From Streptomyces sp. NBC_01304 (GTDB lineage: Bacteria; Actinomycetota; Actinomycetes; Streptomycetales; Streptomycetaceae), in contig NZ_CP109055.1 of the NCBI RefSeq assembly GCF_035975855.1, positions 1,736,001-1,800,000 of the forward strand: a stretch of 64,000 nt of DNA, written 5' to 3'. A model generated the notes under the pieces. It was not told the origin of the DNA and did not search any database. It saw only the letters and a program-made list of their open reading frames with translations. Positions 25,585-33,660 of the stretch are shown here, in pieces. A program made the translations under genes and the position numbers. How positions within the stretch are numbered: the stretch's first letter is position 1; each line of letters begins with the position of its first letter.

Positions 25585-25860
25585 ATGCCCGCCTGGATCA
25601 AGCGGCTGCCCCTCGCGCCCGGCGGGCGTGGCGCAAAATGGCTCCCCCTCTCGACCGGCCGAGCAGCAGGCCACCACCGCCCCGACGGCGTTCGCAATCC
25701 TCGCTGCCAAGCGCGAAAAGGTGGCGGGTGCGCACCGGACGGCACAGCGGGAGGCCGAACACGCCCGAGGCGTCCGCGCCCTGACGGGGGCCCAGCTCAG
25801 TCGGCGTGTCGCCGGTGGGCCGGGCCCCGCCCGGGCGGTCACCTTCCTGACGGTGCGTCA
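25585..25860 (+). pseudogene. Possible frameshifted small gene
   Basis: An ATG at 25585 has GAAGGA eight bases upstream and opens with MPAWIKRLPLAPGG. Coding-like composition then continues in a different frame (about 25665-25820), where the translation is helical and reads AFAILAAKREKVAGAHRTAQ. A frameshift between the two parts is the simplest reading. The rest of 25354-26202 shows no gene with sustained codon bias. Confidence 0.3.
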
Positions 25861-26098
25861 TCCACTTGGACCCCGCCGAGCGGCGCCGACGCCCCGTCGG
25901 GGTTCAGCTCTATGCAGGACGCGGTGCTGCCCACGTTGCGGAGAAGGCTCCGTTCCCGCGTCGCCGGAGGACGGGATGAGCGCTCAGGAGATAGCGGTGG
26001 GCTCCGTCCTTGTCGCGGTCCTCATGCGTGAGGGCGGGCGGAGTCGATGTCGCGGCCCAGCCGAGAGGTGTCCGGCCACGAGCACACACATGGCCTGC

Positions 26099-26127
26099 GG
26101 CCCGCCCGAACTTCCGTCGGGCGGGCC
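26099..26127 (-). terminator. Terminator hairpin beyond the [2Fe-2S] gene
   Basis: A perfect 11-bp stem (ggcccgcccga with tcgggcgggcc) with a 7-nt loop lies 76 bases past the stop of the minus-strand [2Fe-2S] gene. It may also end any transcript from the decayed frame upstream on the plus strand. Confidence 0.6.
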
Positions 26128-26202
26128 TCCGCCTGTTTCTGCCCGTCTCCACCTGCTGGTACGGCGTGAAGACGGATGCGGGACCGGCCGCGACTGCCGG
26201 TC

Positions 26203-26604
26203 TCACCACACCGAGCGGCGCCTCGGCGGGGTGAAGGTGTACAGGTCGAGGATCTCCGGCAGCGGCGCGATGCCGGGGCCGCCCGCGCGCACCCAGTCGA
26301 CGATGTCCTCGGTCGCGGCGGCGTCGTTGACCAGGCCCAGCCACACCGGCCGCGCACCCGCCGCCCGGCCGGCGGCGGAGGGCTGGACGACGATCACGTT
26401 GGCCTGGTCGCACACGTCCAGGCACTCGGCTATGCGTACCGGCGCCTGAGCACGCAGCCGTGCGGTCTGCGCGGCATGGTCGACGCCGATCACCTTGGGG
26501 CTGCCGCAGCAGCAGTCCCGGCACACGACGACCCGGCACGGCGCCCGGCGGTCCGCCGCCCCCGCCACCTGGTTCTGCGCACTACTGACAGGCTTCGCGG
26601 GCAT
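26203..26604 (-). CDS. Thioredoxin-fold (2Fe-2S) ferredoxin domain protein under B12 riboswitch control
   Basis: The protein has 133 residues. Cysteines at 23, 28, 31-33, 61 and 65 include the spaced set of thioredoxin-like [2Fe-2S] ferredoxins (VCRDCCCG, then ECLDVCDQANVIVV). Proteins of this type are often found with cobalamin genes. The cobalamin riboswitch directly upstream supports a role in cobalamin or cobalt metabolism, for example electron supply to cobalt reduction; this is inference. The start is the ATG at 26604; GAGAGGAA lies about ten bases before it, close to the end of the riboswitch and possibly under its control. Confidence 0.83.
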   Translation of the reverse strand: MPAKPVSSAQNQVAGAADRRAPCRVVVCRDCCCGSPKVIGVDHAAQTARLRAQAPVRIAECLDVCDQANVIVVQPSAAGRAAGARPVWLGLVNDAAATEDIVDWVRAGGPGIAPLPEILDLYTFTPPRRRSVW

Positions 26605-26654
26605 GCCGCACCGTTCCTCTCTTCGGGGAGATCCGCCCCGGTGGTCCGTCGAGG

Positions 26655-26805
26655 AGGCGACAGCGTGAGTGTCCTGGCTCTCGGGTCGATGCTCGTCCCG
26701 GCCTTCCCACCCCCCAAGGGGCAGTGGCCTGTCGGGATCCGCTCGCCGATCACAGTGGCGGGACCGCGCCGGAATCGCACCGGCTTCCTCGGGCCGCCAT
26801 CGCCT
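26655..26805 (-). promoter_or_regulatory. Cobalamin riboswitch
   Basis: Read on the minus strand, the leader has the conserved core GGAAGCCGGTGCGATTCCGG, then GCCACTGTGA (26750-26759), and later GAGCCAGGACAC (26669-26680). The closing P1 stem pairs aggcga (5' side, complement of 26800-26805) with tcgcct (complement of 26655-26660). It lies about 50 bases upstream of the [2Fe-2S] gene. Adenosylcobalamin binding would be expected to reduce expression. Confidence 0.9.
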
Positions 26806-26841
26806 TTTCACCGGTCATCATTTCACGGCTAATCTGCCCGG

Positions 26842-27549
26842 ATGACGGACGGATCAGCCAACGCGCGCGTGCAGTTCGACGGGACGGGGCTCGTCCTCGC
26901 CGAGGACCCCGAGCGGAGTGGGGCCTACCGCTTCCCGCGCCAGGACCAGGACGCCGACGGCGCCCTGAGCTCGCTGCCGCTCAGCGCGGCGTTGCATGCC
27001 CGCATCCGTCCGGTCGGCACTGCGGAGAGCGTGCTCCGGGACTGGGCAACAGGCGCCCCGCTGCCGGAAACCGCGCCCTGGGACGACCCGGCCGCCGCAG
27101 CGCCGGTGCGGGTGCGGGCAGGCGCGATCGTCCTGCGTGACGAGCACATGCTCCTCATCGAGTTCGACGAGGACGGCGAGGTCTACTTCGAGATCCCCGG
27201 CGGCGGAGTCGAGCCCGGCGAGTCCCTGCACGACGCCGTCGTACGGGAGTTGCGGGAGGAGACCGCGCTGGCCGGGACCGTGACCGGTGAGGTGGCCCGG
27301 GTGTGGAAGGAAGGCCGGCGCGAGCACTACTTCCTGATGTCCGCCGACGGGGAGGTCGGCGACCCCGCCCTGCTCGACAACTACGGCGGCAGGCCCCGGT
27401 GGATGCCGGTCCACGCGCTGCCGAGCACGGCCCTGTGGCCCCGGCGGCTGGCCTGGCGCATCGCCCGGTGGCACACGACGGGCTGGCCCGGGCAGCCCGC
27501 CGAACTGGCCGACAGCATCCAGGACTTGCGGGCCGACTGCACCTGGTGA
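26842..27549 (+). CDS. Nudix hydrolase
   Basis: The protein has 235 residues. The Nudix box GX5EX7REUXEEXGU is complete from residue 118 (GGVEPGESL, then RELREET). The N-terminal 90 residues are an extra domain without a clear match. Such enzymes hydrolyse nucleoside diphosphates linked to another moiety; the substrate is not predictable. It diverges from the riboswitch-controlled gene, with the start 37 bases from the riboswitch 5' end. Confidence 0.88.
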   Translation: MTDGSANARVQFDGTGLVLAEDPERSGAYRFPRQDQDADGALSSLPLSAALHARIRPVGTAESVLRDWATGAPLPETAPWDDPAAAAPVRVRAGAIVLRDEHMLLIEFDEDGEVYFEIPGGGVEPGESLHDAVVRELREETALAGTVTGEVARVWKEGRREHYFLMSADGEVGDPALLDNYGGRPRWMPVHALPSTALWPRRLAWRIARWHTTGWPGQPAELADSIQDLRADCTW

Positions 27550-27557
27550 GCCGCTGC

Positions 27558-27593
27558 GGGTGCGGGGCGGCATCGGCGTGCCGCCCCGCACCC
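27558..27593. terminator. Bidirectional terminator
   Basis: A perfect 15-bp stem (gggtgcggggcggca with its complement) has a 6-nt loop. It stands 8 bases after the Nudix stop and 47 bases after the dehydrogenase stop on the other strand, so it ends both transcripts. Confidence 0.88.
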
Positions 27594-27640
27594 TGCCCCC
27601 ACCTGCCGGGGCCCTCGTGGCAGGGCGCCGGCCGGCCCGC

Positions 27641-28510
27641 TCAGTGCGGGTCGTAGTGGTGGAAGCCGCGCCCGCTCTTCCGGCCGAGCAGGCCCGCCTC
27701 CACCATGCGCTGGAGCAGCGGCGGCGGGGCGTACAGGGGCTCCTTGAACTCTTCGTAGAGGGATTCCGCGATGGCCGCGACGGTGTCGAGGCCGATCAGG
27801 TCGGCCAGCTTGAGCGGGCCCATCGGGTGGGCACAGCCGAGCTCCATGCCGGAGTCGACGTCGGTCGGGGTGGCGAATCCGGACTCGGCCATGCGGATCG
27901 CCGCGAGAAGGTACGGGATCAGCAGGGCGTTGACGACGAACCCGGCGCGGTCCTGGGAGCGGACCACGGTCTTGCCGAGCGCTCGGGTGACGAACTCCTG
28001 GACCGTGTCGGCCACTTGGGGCGTGGTGTGCAGCGAGGTGACGATCTCGACCAGGGGCAGGACGGGGACCGGGTTGAAGAAGTGCAGGCCGAGGACGTGG
28101 TCCGCGCGCTGTGTGGCCATGCCCAGGCGCATCACGGGAATCGACGAGGTGTTGGTGGCGAGGATCGCCTCCGGATCCTCGACGATCTTGTCGAGTGCGG
28201 CGAAGATCTCCGTCTTGGCGTCCGCGTTCTCGACCACCGCCTCGATCACGAGCCGGCGGTCGGCCAGATCGTCGAGGCTGCCGGTGAAGACGAGCCGGTT
28301 CAATGCGTCCTCGGCGGAGATCCGGTCCAGCTTGCCGCGCTGCACGGCGCGTTCGAGGGACAGCGCGACGCGCTCACGGGCCGCCCGCGCGGCCACCGCG
28401 TCGGCCTCGCAGACCACGGTGTCGAGTCCGGCGCGGGCGCAGACCTCCGCGATGCCGGCGCCCATCAGCCCGCCGCCGACCACCCCCACCTTGTCGATCC
28501 GGGGACTCAT
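27641..28510 (-). CDS. 3-hydroxybutyryl-CoA dehydrogenase family protein
   Basis: The protein has 289 residues. The NAD-binding motif GGGLMGAGIA is at the N-terminus, NTSSIP is in the centre, the catalytic HFFNPV follows, and the C-terminal domain ends GRKSGRGFHHYD. It oxidises 3-hydroxyacyl-CoA to 3-ketoacyl-CoA with NAD(P), or runs in reverse. Its start overlaps the malate synthase stop by four bases, an unusual pairing that links C4 acyl-CoA oxidation to the glyoxylate bypass. Confidence 0.93.
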   Translation of the reverse strand: MSPRIDKVGVVGGGLMGAGIAEVCARAGLDTVVCEADAVAARAARERVALSLERAVQRGKLDRISAEDALNRLVFTGSLDDLADRRLVIEAVVENADAKTEIFAALDKIVEDPEAILATNTSSIPVMRLGMATQRADHVLGLHFFNPVPVLPLVEIVTSLHTTPQVADTVQEFVTRALGKTVVRSQDRAGFVVNALLIPYLLAAIRMAESGFATPTDVDSGMELGCAHPMGPLKLADLIGLDTVAAIAESLYEEFKEPLYAPPPLLQRMVEAGLLGRKSGRGFHHYDPH

Positions 28511-30111
28511 GAGCGTGCCTCCGGCCGGACGGCGACCAGGTGGCGGGCGTAGGCGTCGGTGGTGAAGAAGGCGGGCAGATCGCGGCCCAGGGCGGTGCGT
28601 TCGAAGAGGGCGCGGGCCTGGTCGACCGGGACCCAGGGGTAGGCGGCGCCGAGGGCGGCGGTCTCCTCGTCCAGGACGGCGATGACCGCGCTGCGGTCCA
28701 CCAGGCCGTGGCGTATCCACTGCCAGATCTGCACGCGGGCGACATCGGCGGTGGCGGCGTCCTCCATCAGGCCGTGCACGGCCACCGCGCCCCGGCCCTG
28801 CAGCCAGGCGGCGAAGTAGTGCAGCGCGACCTCGATGTCGCAGCGGATGCCCTCCGGGGTGGGCGGGCCGCTGGTGCGGCGGACGCCGAGCAGGTCGGCG
28901 GGGGTGATGTCGACGTCCTGGCGGCTGCGTTCGATCTGGTGCGGCCGGTTGCCGAGTACGCCGTCGAAGACGTCGCGGCAGACGGGGACGAGGCCGGGGT
29001 GGGCGACCCAGGAGCCGTCGAAGCCGTCCTCGGCCTCGCGCTCCTTGTCGAGCCGCACCTTGGCCAGCGCCGCCTCGCGGGCCTGCGGGTCCGTGCCCGG
29101 CACCTGGGCGGCCATCCCGCCGATGGCGTGTGCGCCGCGGCGATGGCAGGTGCGTACCAGGAGGTCGGTGTACGCGCGCATGAAGGGGGCGGTCATGGTG
29201 ACCTTGGAGCGGTCGGGCAGGACGAAGTCGCGGCGATGGCCGAAGGTCTTGATCAGGCTGAACAGATAGTCCCAGCGGCCCGCGTTGAGCCCGGCGCCGT
29301 GCTCCCGCAGCTCGTAGAGGATCTCCTCCATCTCGAAGGCCGCGGTGACCGTCTCGATGAGGACGGTGGCGCGGACGGTGCCGCGGGGGATGCCTAGCAG
29401 GTCCTGGGCGAGGACGAAGACGTCGTTCCAGAGCCGGGCCTCGTACCGGTTCTCCAGCTTGGGCAGGTAGAAGTACGGGCCGCGGCCCGCGTCGATCTGC
29501 CGTCGCGCGCAGTGGAAGAAGTACAGGCCGAAGTCCACCAGCGCGGCGGGGAGCGGCCGTTCGTCGACGACGAGGTGCTTCTCGATGAGGTGCCAGCCGC
29601 GGGGGCGTACGGCGATGGTGGCGAGGTCGTCGGCGGCGCCGAGACGGTACTCCTTGCCGTCGGGTGCGGTGAAGTCGATGCGCCGCTCGACGGCGTCGAG
29701 CAGGTTGAGCTGCCCGCCGACGATGTTCTCCCAGGTCGGTGAGGTGGCGTCCTCGAAGTCCGCCATCCACACCTGGGCCCCGGAGTTGAGGGCGTTCACG
29801 GTGATCCGCCGTTCGGGCGGCCCGGTGATCTCCACGCGGCGGTCGGCGAGCCCGGGGGCGGGCGGTGCGACCCGCCAGTCGCGGTCGGCGCGGACTGCCG
29901 CCGTGGTGAGCGGGAAGTCGAGGGGAACGCCGGACGCGATCCGCTCGGCACGGCGGCGGCGCTCGGCGAGCAACTCGAACCGGCGGGCGGCGAAGGCGGC
30001 ATCGAGCCGGCCGAGGAAGGCGAGCGCCTCGGGGGTCAGGATCTCGTCGTGCCGGTCACCGGGCGGGCCGAGAACTTGTACGCGGCTGATGGTGGTTGGG
30101 GCGGTGGCCAC
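28507..30111 (-). CDS. aceB: Malate synthase A
   Basis: The protein has 534 residues, the normal length for isoform A. Characteristic stretches include NSGAQVWMADFEDATSPTWEN, YFYLPKLENRYEARLWNDVF and DGSWVAHPGLVPV. It condenses glyoxylate with acetyl-CoA to malate in the cytoplasm. The start is a GTG with AGGAG five bases upstream. Isocitrate lyase lies 170 bases upstream on the same strand, and 3-hydroxybutyryl-CoA dehydrogenase is coupled downstream. Confidence 0.95.
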   Translation of the reverse strand: MATAPTTISRVQVLGPPGDRHDEILTPEALAFLGRLDAAFAARRFELLAERRRRAERIASGVPLDFPLTTAAVRADRDWRVAPPAPGLADRRVEITGPPERRITVNALNSGAQVWMADFEDATSPTWENIVGGQLNLLDAVERRIDFTAPDGKEYRLGAADDLATIAVRPRGWHLIEKHLVVDERPLPAALVDFGLYFFHCARRQIDAGRGPYFYLPKLENRYEARLWNDVFVLAQDLLGIPRGTVRATVLIETVTAAFEMEEILYELREHGAGLNAGRWDYLFSLIKTFGHRRDFVLPDRSKVTMTAPFMRAYTDLLVRTCHRRGAHAIGGMAAQVPGTDPQAREAALAKVRLDKEREAEDGFDGSWVAHPGLVPVCRDVFDGVLGNRPHQIERSRQDVDITPADLLGVRRTSGPPTPEGIRCDIEVALHYFAAWLQGRGAVAVHGLMEDAATADVARVQIWQWIRHGLVDRSAVIAVLDEETAALGAAYPWVPVDQARALFERTALGRDLPAFFTTDAYARHLVAVRPEARS

Positions 30112-30134
30112 GAGGGCTCCTAGGCGGACGGAGG

Positions 30135-30280
30135 AACAGGAAAGGGGCGGGCCCCGAAAGGTCGGGCCCCGAAGGGGCGCGGGGAACTGCGCGACCAGCC
30201 ACGACGCACTCGCAGATGACGTACCGGGCCCGGGCCTCGCCCAGAAGGACCAGCCTCCCCGCGGAGCGCTTCGCGGAGCG
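30135..30280. repeat. Intergenic repeats between aceA and aceB
   Basis: The 170-base gap holds a ggcgggccccgaaaggtcgg hairpin-like stretch and a copy of the repeat ggggcgcggggaactgcgcg (from 30174), whose reverse complement occurs near 22320. Another gcggagcgcttcgcggagcg palindromic stretch lies at its end (from about 30260). No gene is present; transcription may be attenuated between aceA and aceB. Confidence 0.55.
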
Positions 30281-30281
30281 C

Positions 30282-31562
30282 CTAGTGGAACTGCGATTCC
30301 TCCGTCGAGCCGCGCAGCGCAGTCGTCGAGGACGCCGGGTTGACGGCGGTCGACACCAGATCGAAGTAGCCCGTGCCGACCTCACGCTGATGCCTCACCG
30401 CGGTGAAGCCGTGCTCCTGGGCCGCGAACTCCCGCTCCTGCAGATCGACGTACGCCGTCATGCCGTGGTCCGCGTAGCCGCGCGCCAGGTCGAACATGCC
30501 GTGGTTGAGCGAGTGGAAGCCGGCCAGGGTGATGAACTGGAAGCGGTACCCCATCGCGCCCAACTCCCGCTGGAACTTGGCGATCTGGTCGTCGTCGAGG
30601 GCCGCCTTCCAGTTGAAGGAGGGCGAGCAGTTGTACGCGAGCATCTGGTCCGGGTGCTCGGCGTGGAGGGCCTCGGCGAACTCGCGGGCCTGCGCCAGGT
30701 CGGGGGTGCCGGTCTCGACCCAGATCAGGTCGGCGTACGGGGCGTAGGCGAGACCGCGTGCGATGACCGGAGCCATGCCGTTGTGCACCCGGTAGAAGCC
30801 CTCTGCCGTGCGCTCCCCCGTCACGAACTGCGCGTCGCGCTCGTCGACATCGCTGGTCAGCAGGTTCGCGGCGAGCGCGTCCGTGCGGGCGACGACGAGG
30901 GTCGGCACATCGGCGATGTCGGCGGCGAGGCGGGCCGCGTTGAGGGTGCGGATGTGCTGGGCGGTGGGCACGAGCACCTTGCCGCCGAGGTGGCCGCACT
31001 TCTTCTCCGAGGCCAGCTGGTCCTCGTAGTGGATGCCCGCCGCGCCGGCGGCGATCATCGCCTTGGTGAGTTCGAAGGCGTTGAGCGGGCCGCCGAATCC
31101 GGCCTCCGCGTCGGCGACGATCGGCGCGAGCCAGTCGGTCGTGTCGCTGCCCCCTTCGGCGGTGGCGATCTGGTCGGCGCGCAGCAGCGCGTTGTTGATC
31201 CGACGCACCACCTGGGGAACGGAGTTGACCGGGTACAGGCTCTGGTCGGGGTAGGTGTGACCGGCCTGATTGGCGTCGGCGGCGACCTGCCAGCCCGACA
31301 GATAGATCGCCCGCAGGCCGGCCCTCACCTGCTGCACGGCCTGCCCGCCGGTGAGCGCGCCGAGCGCGTGGACGTAGTCCCGTTCGTGCAGTTCGCGCCA
31401 GAGCCGCTCGGCGCCGCGCCGGGCGAGGGTGTGCTCCTCGCGGACGCTGCCGGACAGGCGTACGACGTCCTCGGCGGTGTAGGTGCGCTCGATCCCCTGC
31501 CAACGCGGGTCCGTCGCCCACCGCTGCCGCAGCTCTTCGGCCGTCGTGCGTGCCTGCGCCAT
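30282..31562 (-). CDS. aceA: Isocitrate lyase
   Basis: The protein has 426 residues, with the catalytic signature [10 protein letters not shown] near residue 190 (catalytic Cys). It cleaves isocitrate to succinate and glyoxylate, the committed step of the glyoxylate bypass used on acetate and fatty acids. I choose the ATG at 31562, with GGGGAGAA six bases upstream. The upstream 190 bases carry repeated ACTTTsGCA-type motifs, probable sites for the ScfR/RamB-type regulator encoded just upstream. Confidence 0.95.
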   Translation of the reverse strand: MAQARTTAEELRQRWATDPRWQGIERTYTAEDVVRLSGSVREEHTLARRGAERLWRELHERDYVHALGALTGGQAVQQVRAGLRAIYLSGWQVAADANQAGHTYPDQSLYPVNSVPQVVRRINNALLRADQIATAEGGSDTTDWLAPIVADAEAGFGGPLNAFELTKAMIAAGAAGIHYEDQLASEKKCGHLGGKVLVPTAQHIRTLNAARLAADIADVPTLVVARTDALAANLLTSDVDERDAQFVTGERTAEGFYRVHNGMAPVIARGLAYAPYADLIWVETGTPDLAQAREFAEALHAEHPDQMLAYNCSPSFNWKAALDDDQIAKFQRELGAMGYRFQFITLAGFHSLNHGMFDLARGYADHGMTAYVDLQEREFAAQEHGFTAVRHQREVGTGYFDLVSTAVNPASSTTALRGSTEESQFH

Positions 31563-31622
31563 GACTGTTCTCCCCAAGGTGTCTCGTGAAGTGTGCCAAC
31601 TCCTGGCACGACGTGCCGGGTT

Positions 31623-31745
31623 GGAAAGTGCAGCCCCTTGACCGGCGGCCACAACACGACTTTCGCAGTGGCACTCCGTGCCCTCAAGCAGGGACTTATG
31701 CCAAGTTCTGCGCATCTTCACGGGACAGTTGCCAACTTTGCGAAG
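31623..31745 (-). promoter_or_regulatory. Cluster of candidate ScfR/RamB binding motifs upstream of aceA
   Basis: Related 12-mers occur at 31734 (aactttgcgaag), 31703 (aagttctgcgca) and 31658 (gactttcgcagt), with an inverted version at 31623 (ggaaagtgcagc). RamB of Corynebacterium binds TTTGCAAA-like elements before its aceA/aceB genes. The sharing of this pattern with a RamB-type gene adjacent is the reason for the assignment; the exact consensus is inferred. Confidence 0.4.
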
Positions 31746-31751
31746 CCGACT

Positions 31752-33167
31752 TCAGCCGACGCGCGGCTCCCCGGCCACCGGGTAGGGCACGAAGGTGCTG
31801 CTGTTCTCGTCGATCGCGAGCCGGCGGTCCAGGGGCGGCACGGCCCGCTGCGGGCAGTCGATGCGTTCGCAGAGGCGGCAGCCCATGCCGATGGGAACGG
31901 CGGCGGAGATGTTGTCGAGGTCGAGGCCGTCGGAGTAGACGAGCCGGGCGGCATGCCGGATCTCGCAGCCCAGACCGATGGCGAAGGTCTTGCCGGGCTC
32001 TCCCCAGCCGCCCCGGTGGCGGGTGGCGGCGCGGGCCGTCCACAAGTACCGCTGGCCGTCCGGCATCGCGGCGACCTGGACGTGGATGCGGCCGGGGGCG
32101 GCGAACGCCTCGTAGACGTTCCACAGCGGGCAGGTGCCGCCGGCCCGGGAGAAGTGGAACGCGGTGGCCGACTGGCGTTTGGACATGTTGCCCGCCCGGT
32201 CGACCCGGACGAACGAGAAGGGGACACCACGCAGCCGGGGGCGTTGCAACGTGCTGAGGCGGTGGCAGATGGTCTCGTAGCCGAGACCGAAGTGGTCGGT
32301 CAGCCGCTCGATGTCGTAGCGGAACTCCTCCGCCGCCGCGTGGAAGCGGCGGTACGGGAGGATCAGGGCTGCGGCGAAGTAGTTGGCGATGCCGATGCGG
32401 GCCAGCGGCCAGGCGGCGGAGTCCGGCGCGAAGTCCTCGGAGGCGAGGGCGGAGAGTTCATCGGCGTACTCCAGGAGCGCCAGCTGCGTCGCCATCCGGA
32501 ACGCCTGCTGGCCGGGGCGCAGCCGGGCGGAGAGGTTCAGGACCCCGGCCGCCGGGTCGTAGCGGTGCAGCAACTCGCCGCAGTCCGCGGCCAGTCGTAC
32601 GCCGTGACGCTCGGTGAGACGTGCGGACAGGCTGCGCACCACCTCTCCCGGGCGGATGCCGGTCTCGGCGGCCAGCCGCTCCGCGGCGAGGTCCGTGTCG
32701 TGCAGATAGTTCTGGCGGCGGTAGAAGAACTCGCGTATCTCCTCGTGTGCGGAACGGGGTTGGGCCGTCGTACCCGGCCCCCGCCCCTCCGCGGCTTCGG
32801 TCAGCTGCTCGGCGAGGTGCTGGTTGCGGCGGCCCAGGTCCACCAGGAGCTGCGCCGCCGCAGGGGTGCGCGAGGCCAGCTCCGCGAGGTCGGTCGCCGA
32901 CACCCGGCCCGCGGCGACCTCGCCGGTGAGGGCGTCCCGCAGGTCGGCCACGAGGCGGCTGGTGTCGCGCTCGGAGAAGAAGCCGGGGTCCACGCCGAAC
33001 GTCTCCGTCAGGCGCAGCAGGACGGGCACGGTCAGCGGCCGCGAATCGTGCTCCATCTGGTTCAGATAGCTCGGGGAGATCGCGAGGACCCGGGCCAACT
33101 CGACCTGGCTCATGCGCCGTTCCTCGCGCAGCCGCCGCAACCGCGCTCCGGCGTACGTCTTGCTCAC
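31752..33167 (-). CDS. XRE/ScfR-type short-chain fatty acyl transcriptional regulator (RamB-like)
   Basis: The protein has 471 residues. An N-terminal XRE helix-turn-helix spans residues 5-60 (RMSQVELARVLAISPSYLNQ). A middle domain of the M78/ImmA-related type follows. The C-terminal short-chain fatty acyl regulator domain contains a cysteine cluster (GCRLCERIDCPQRAVP). RamB proteins control acetate, propionate and glyoxylate genes. I place the start at the GTG at 33167 with AGGAG six bases upstream, not at the longer in-frame ATG. It lies directly upstream of aceA, supporting control of that block, and is divergent from the metE riboswitch. Confidence 0.92.
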   Translation of the reverse strand: MSKTYAGARLRRLREERRMSQVELARVLAISPSYLNQMEHDSRPLTVPVLLRLTETFGVDPGFFSERDTSRLVADLRDALTGEVAAGRVSATDLAELASRTPAAAQLLVDLGRRNQHLAEQLTEAAEGRGPGTTAQPRSAHEEIREFFYRRQNYLHDTDLAAERLAAETGIRPGEVVRSLSARLTERHGVRLAADCGELLHRYDPAAGVLNLSARLRPGQQAFRMATQLALLEYADELSALASEDFAPDSAAWPLARIGIANYFAAALILPYRRFHAAAEEFRYDIERLTDHFGLGYETICHRLSTLQRPRLRGVPFSFVRVDRAGNMSKRQSATAFHFSRAGGTCPLWNVYEAFAAPGRIHVQVAAMPDGQRYLWTARAATRHRGGWGEPGKTFAIGLGCEIRHAARLVYSDGLDLDNISAAVPIGMGCRLCERIDCPQRAVPPLDRRLAIDENSSTFVPYPVAGEPRVG

Positions 33168-33278
33168 CCTTGGCTCCTGTCCGGTCACGATCGTCGGCAC
33201 CGCGTCGCGATCGTAACCACGGGGCGGTTCGCCCCCTTCGGGAGGAGACCGCCATACCCGTACTCCAGCCGCATCCTC

Positions 33279-33482
33279 TAGGCTGGGTGCGCAGCTGGTT
33301 CGCCCCGTCCGCCAGGCGGGAGGCGTCGTAAGAGGGAACCCGGTGTAAATCCGGGACTGCCCCGCAGCGGTGAGCGGGAACGACCGCCGTCATACGCACT
33401 GGGCCCGGCCGGGTCTGGGAAGCGACGGCCAGTAGGTGTCCTCCTCTTGGAGGGCGTGCTCGCGAGTCCGAAGACCTGCCCG
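33279..33482 (+). promoter_or_regulatory. Promoter and cobalamin riboswitch of metE
   Basis: A -10-like TAGGCT is at 33279-33284. The leader from about 33294 contains GGGAACCCGGTGTAAATCCG, then GACTGCCCCGCAGCGGTGAG, and GAGTCCGAAGACCTGCC near 33464-33480, the conserved parts of the cobalamin (B12-box) riboswitch. About 180 bases separate it from the metE start and hold no gene. Cobalamin should switch off this B12-independent enzyme. Confidence 0.92.
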
Positions 33483-33660
33483 TTGCCCGCGCGCGATCCC
33501 TCGTGCGCGGACATCCCGGTGACCTCGTGGGCGGGTCGGCGTACATATCGGAGGAACACCGCGTCCGTAGTGCGCGTGCGGTCCGTCCGATGTGTCATCC
33601 CCCTTCGCGTCCGTGTCCCGTCGCCGGGATCTCAGGAGTCATCTCGCGAAGGAGATTTCC

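Noticed and set aside
25910..26539. Minus-strand 209-codon frame across the [2Fe-2S] gene
   Set aside because: It is a shifted frame of the real gene and has none of its cysteine motifs.
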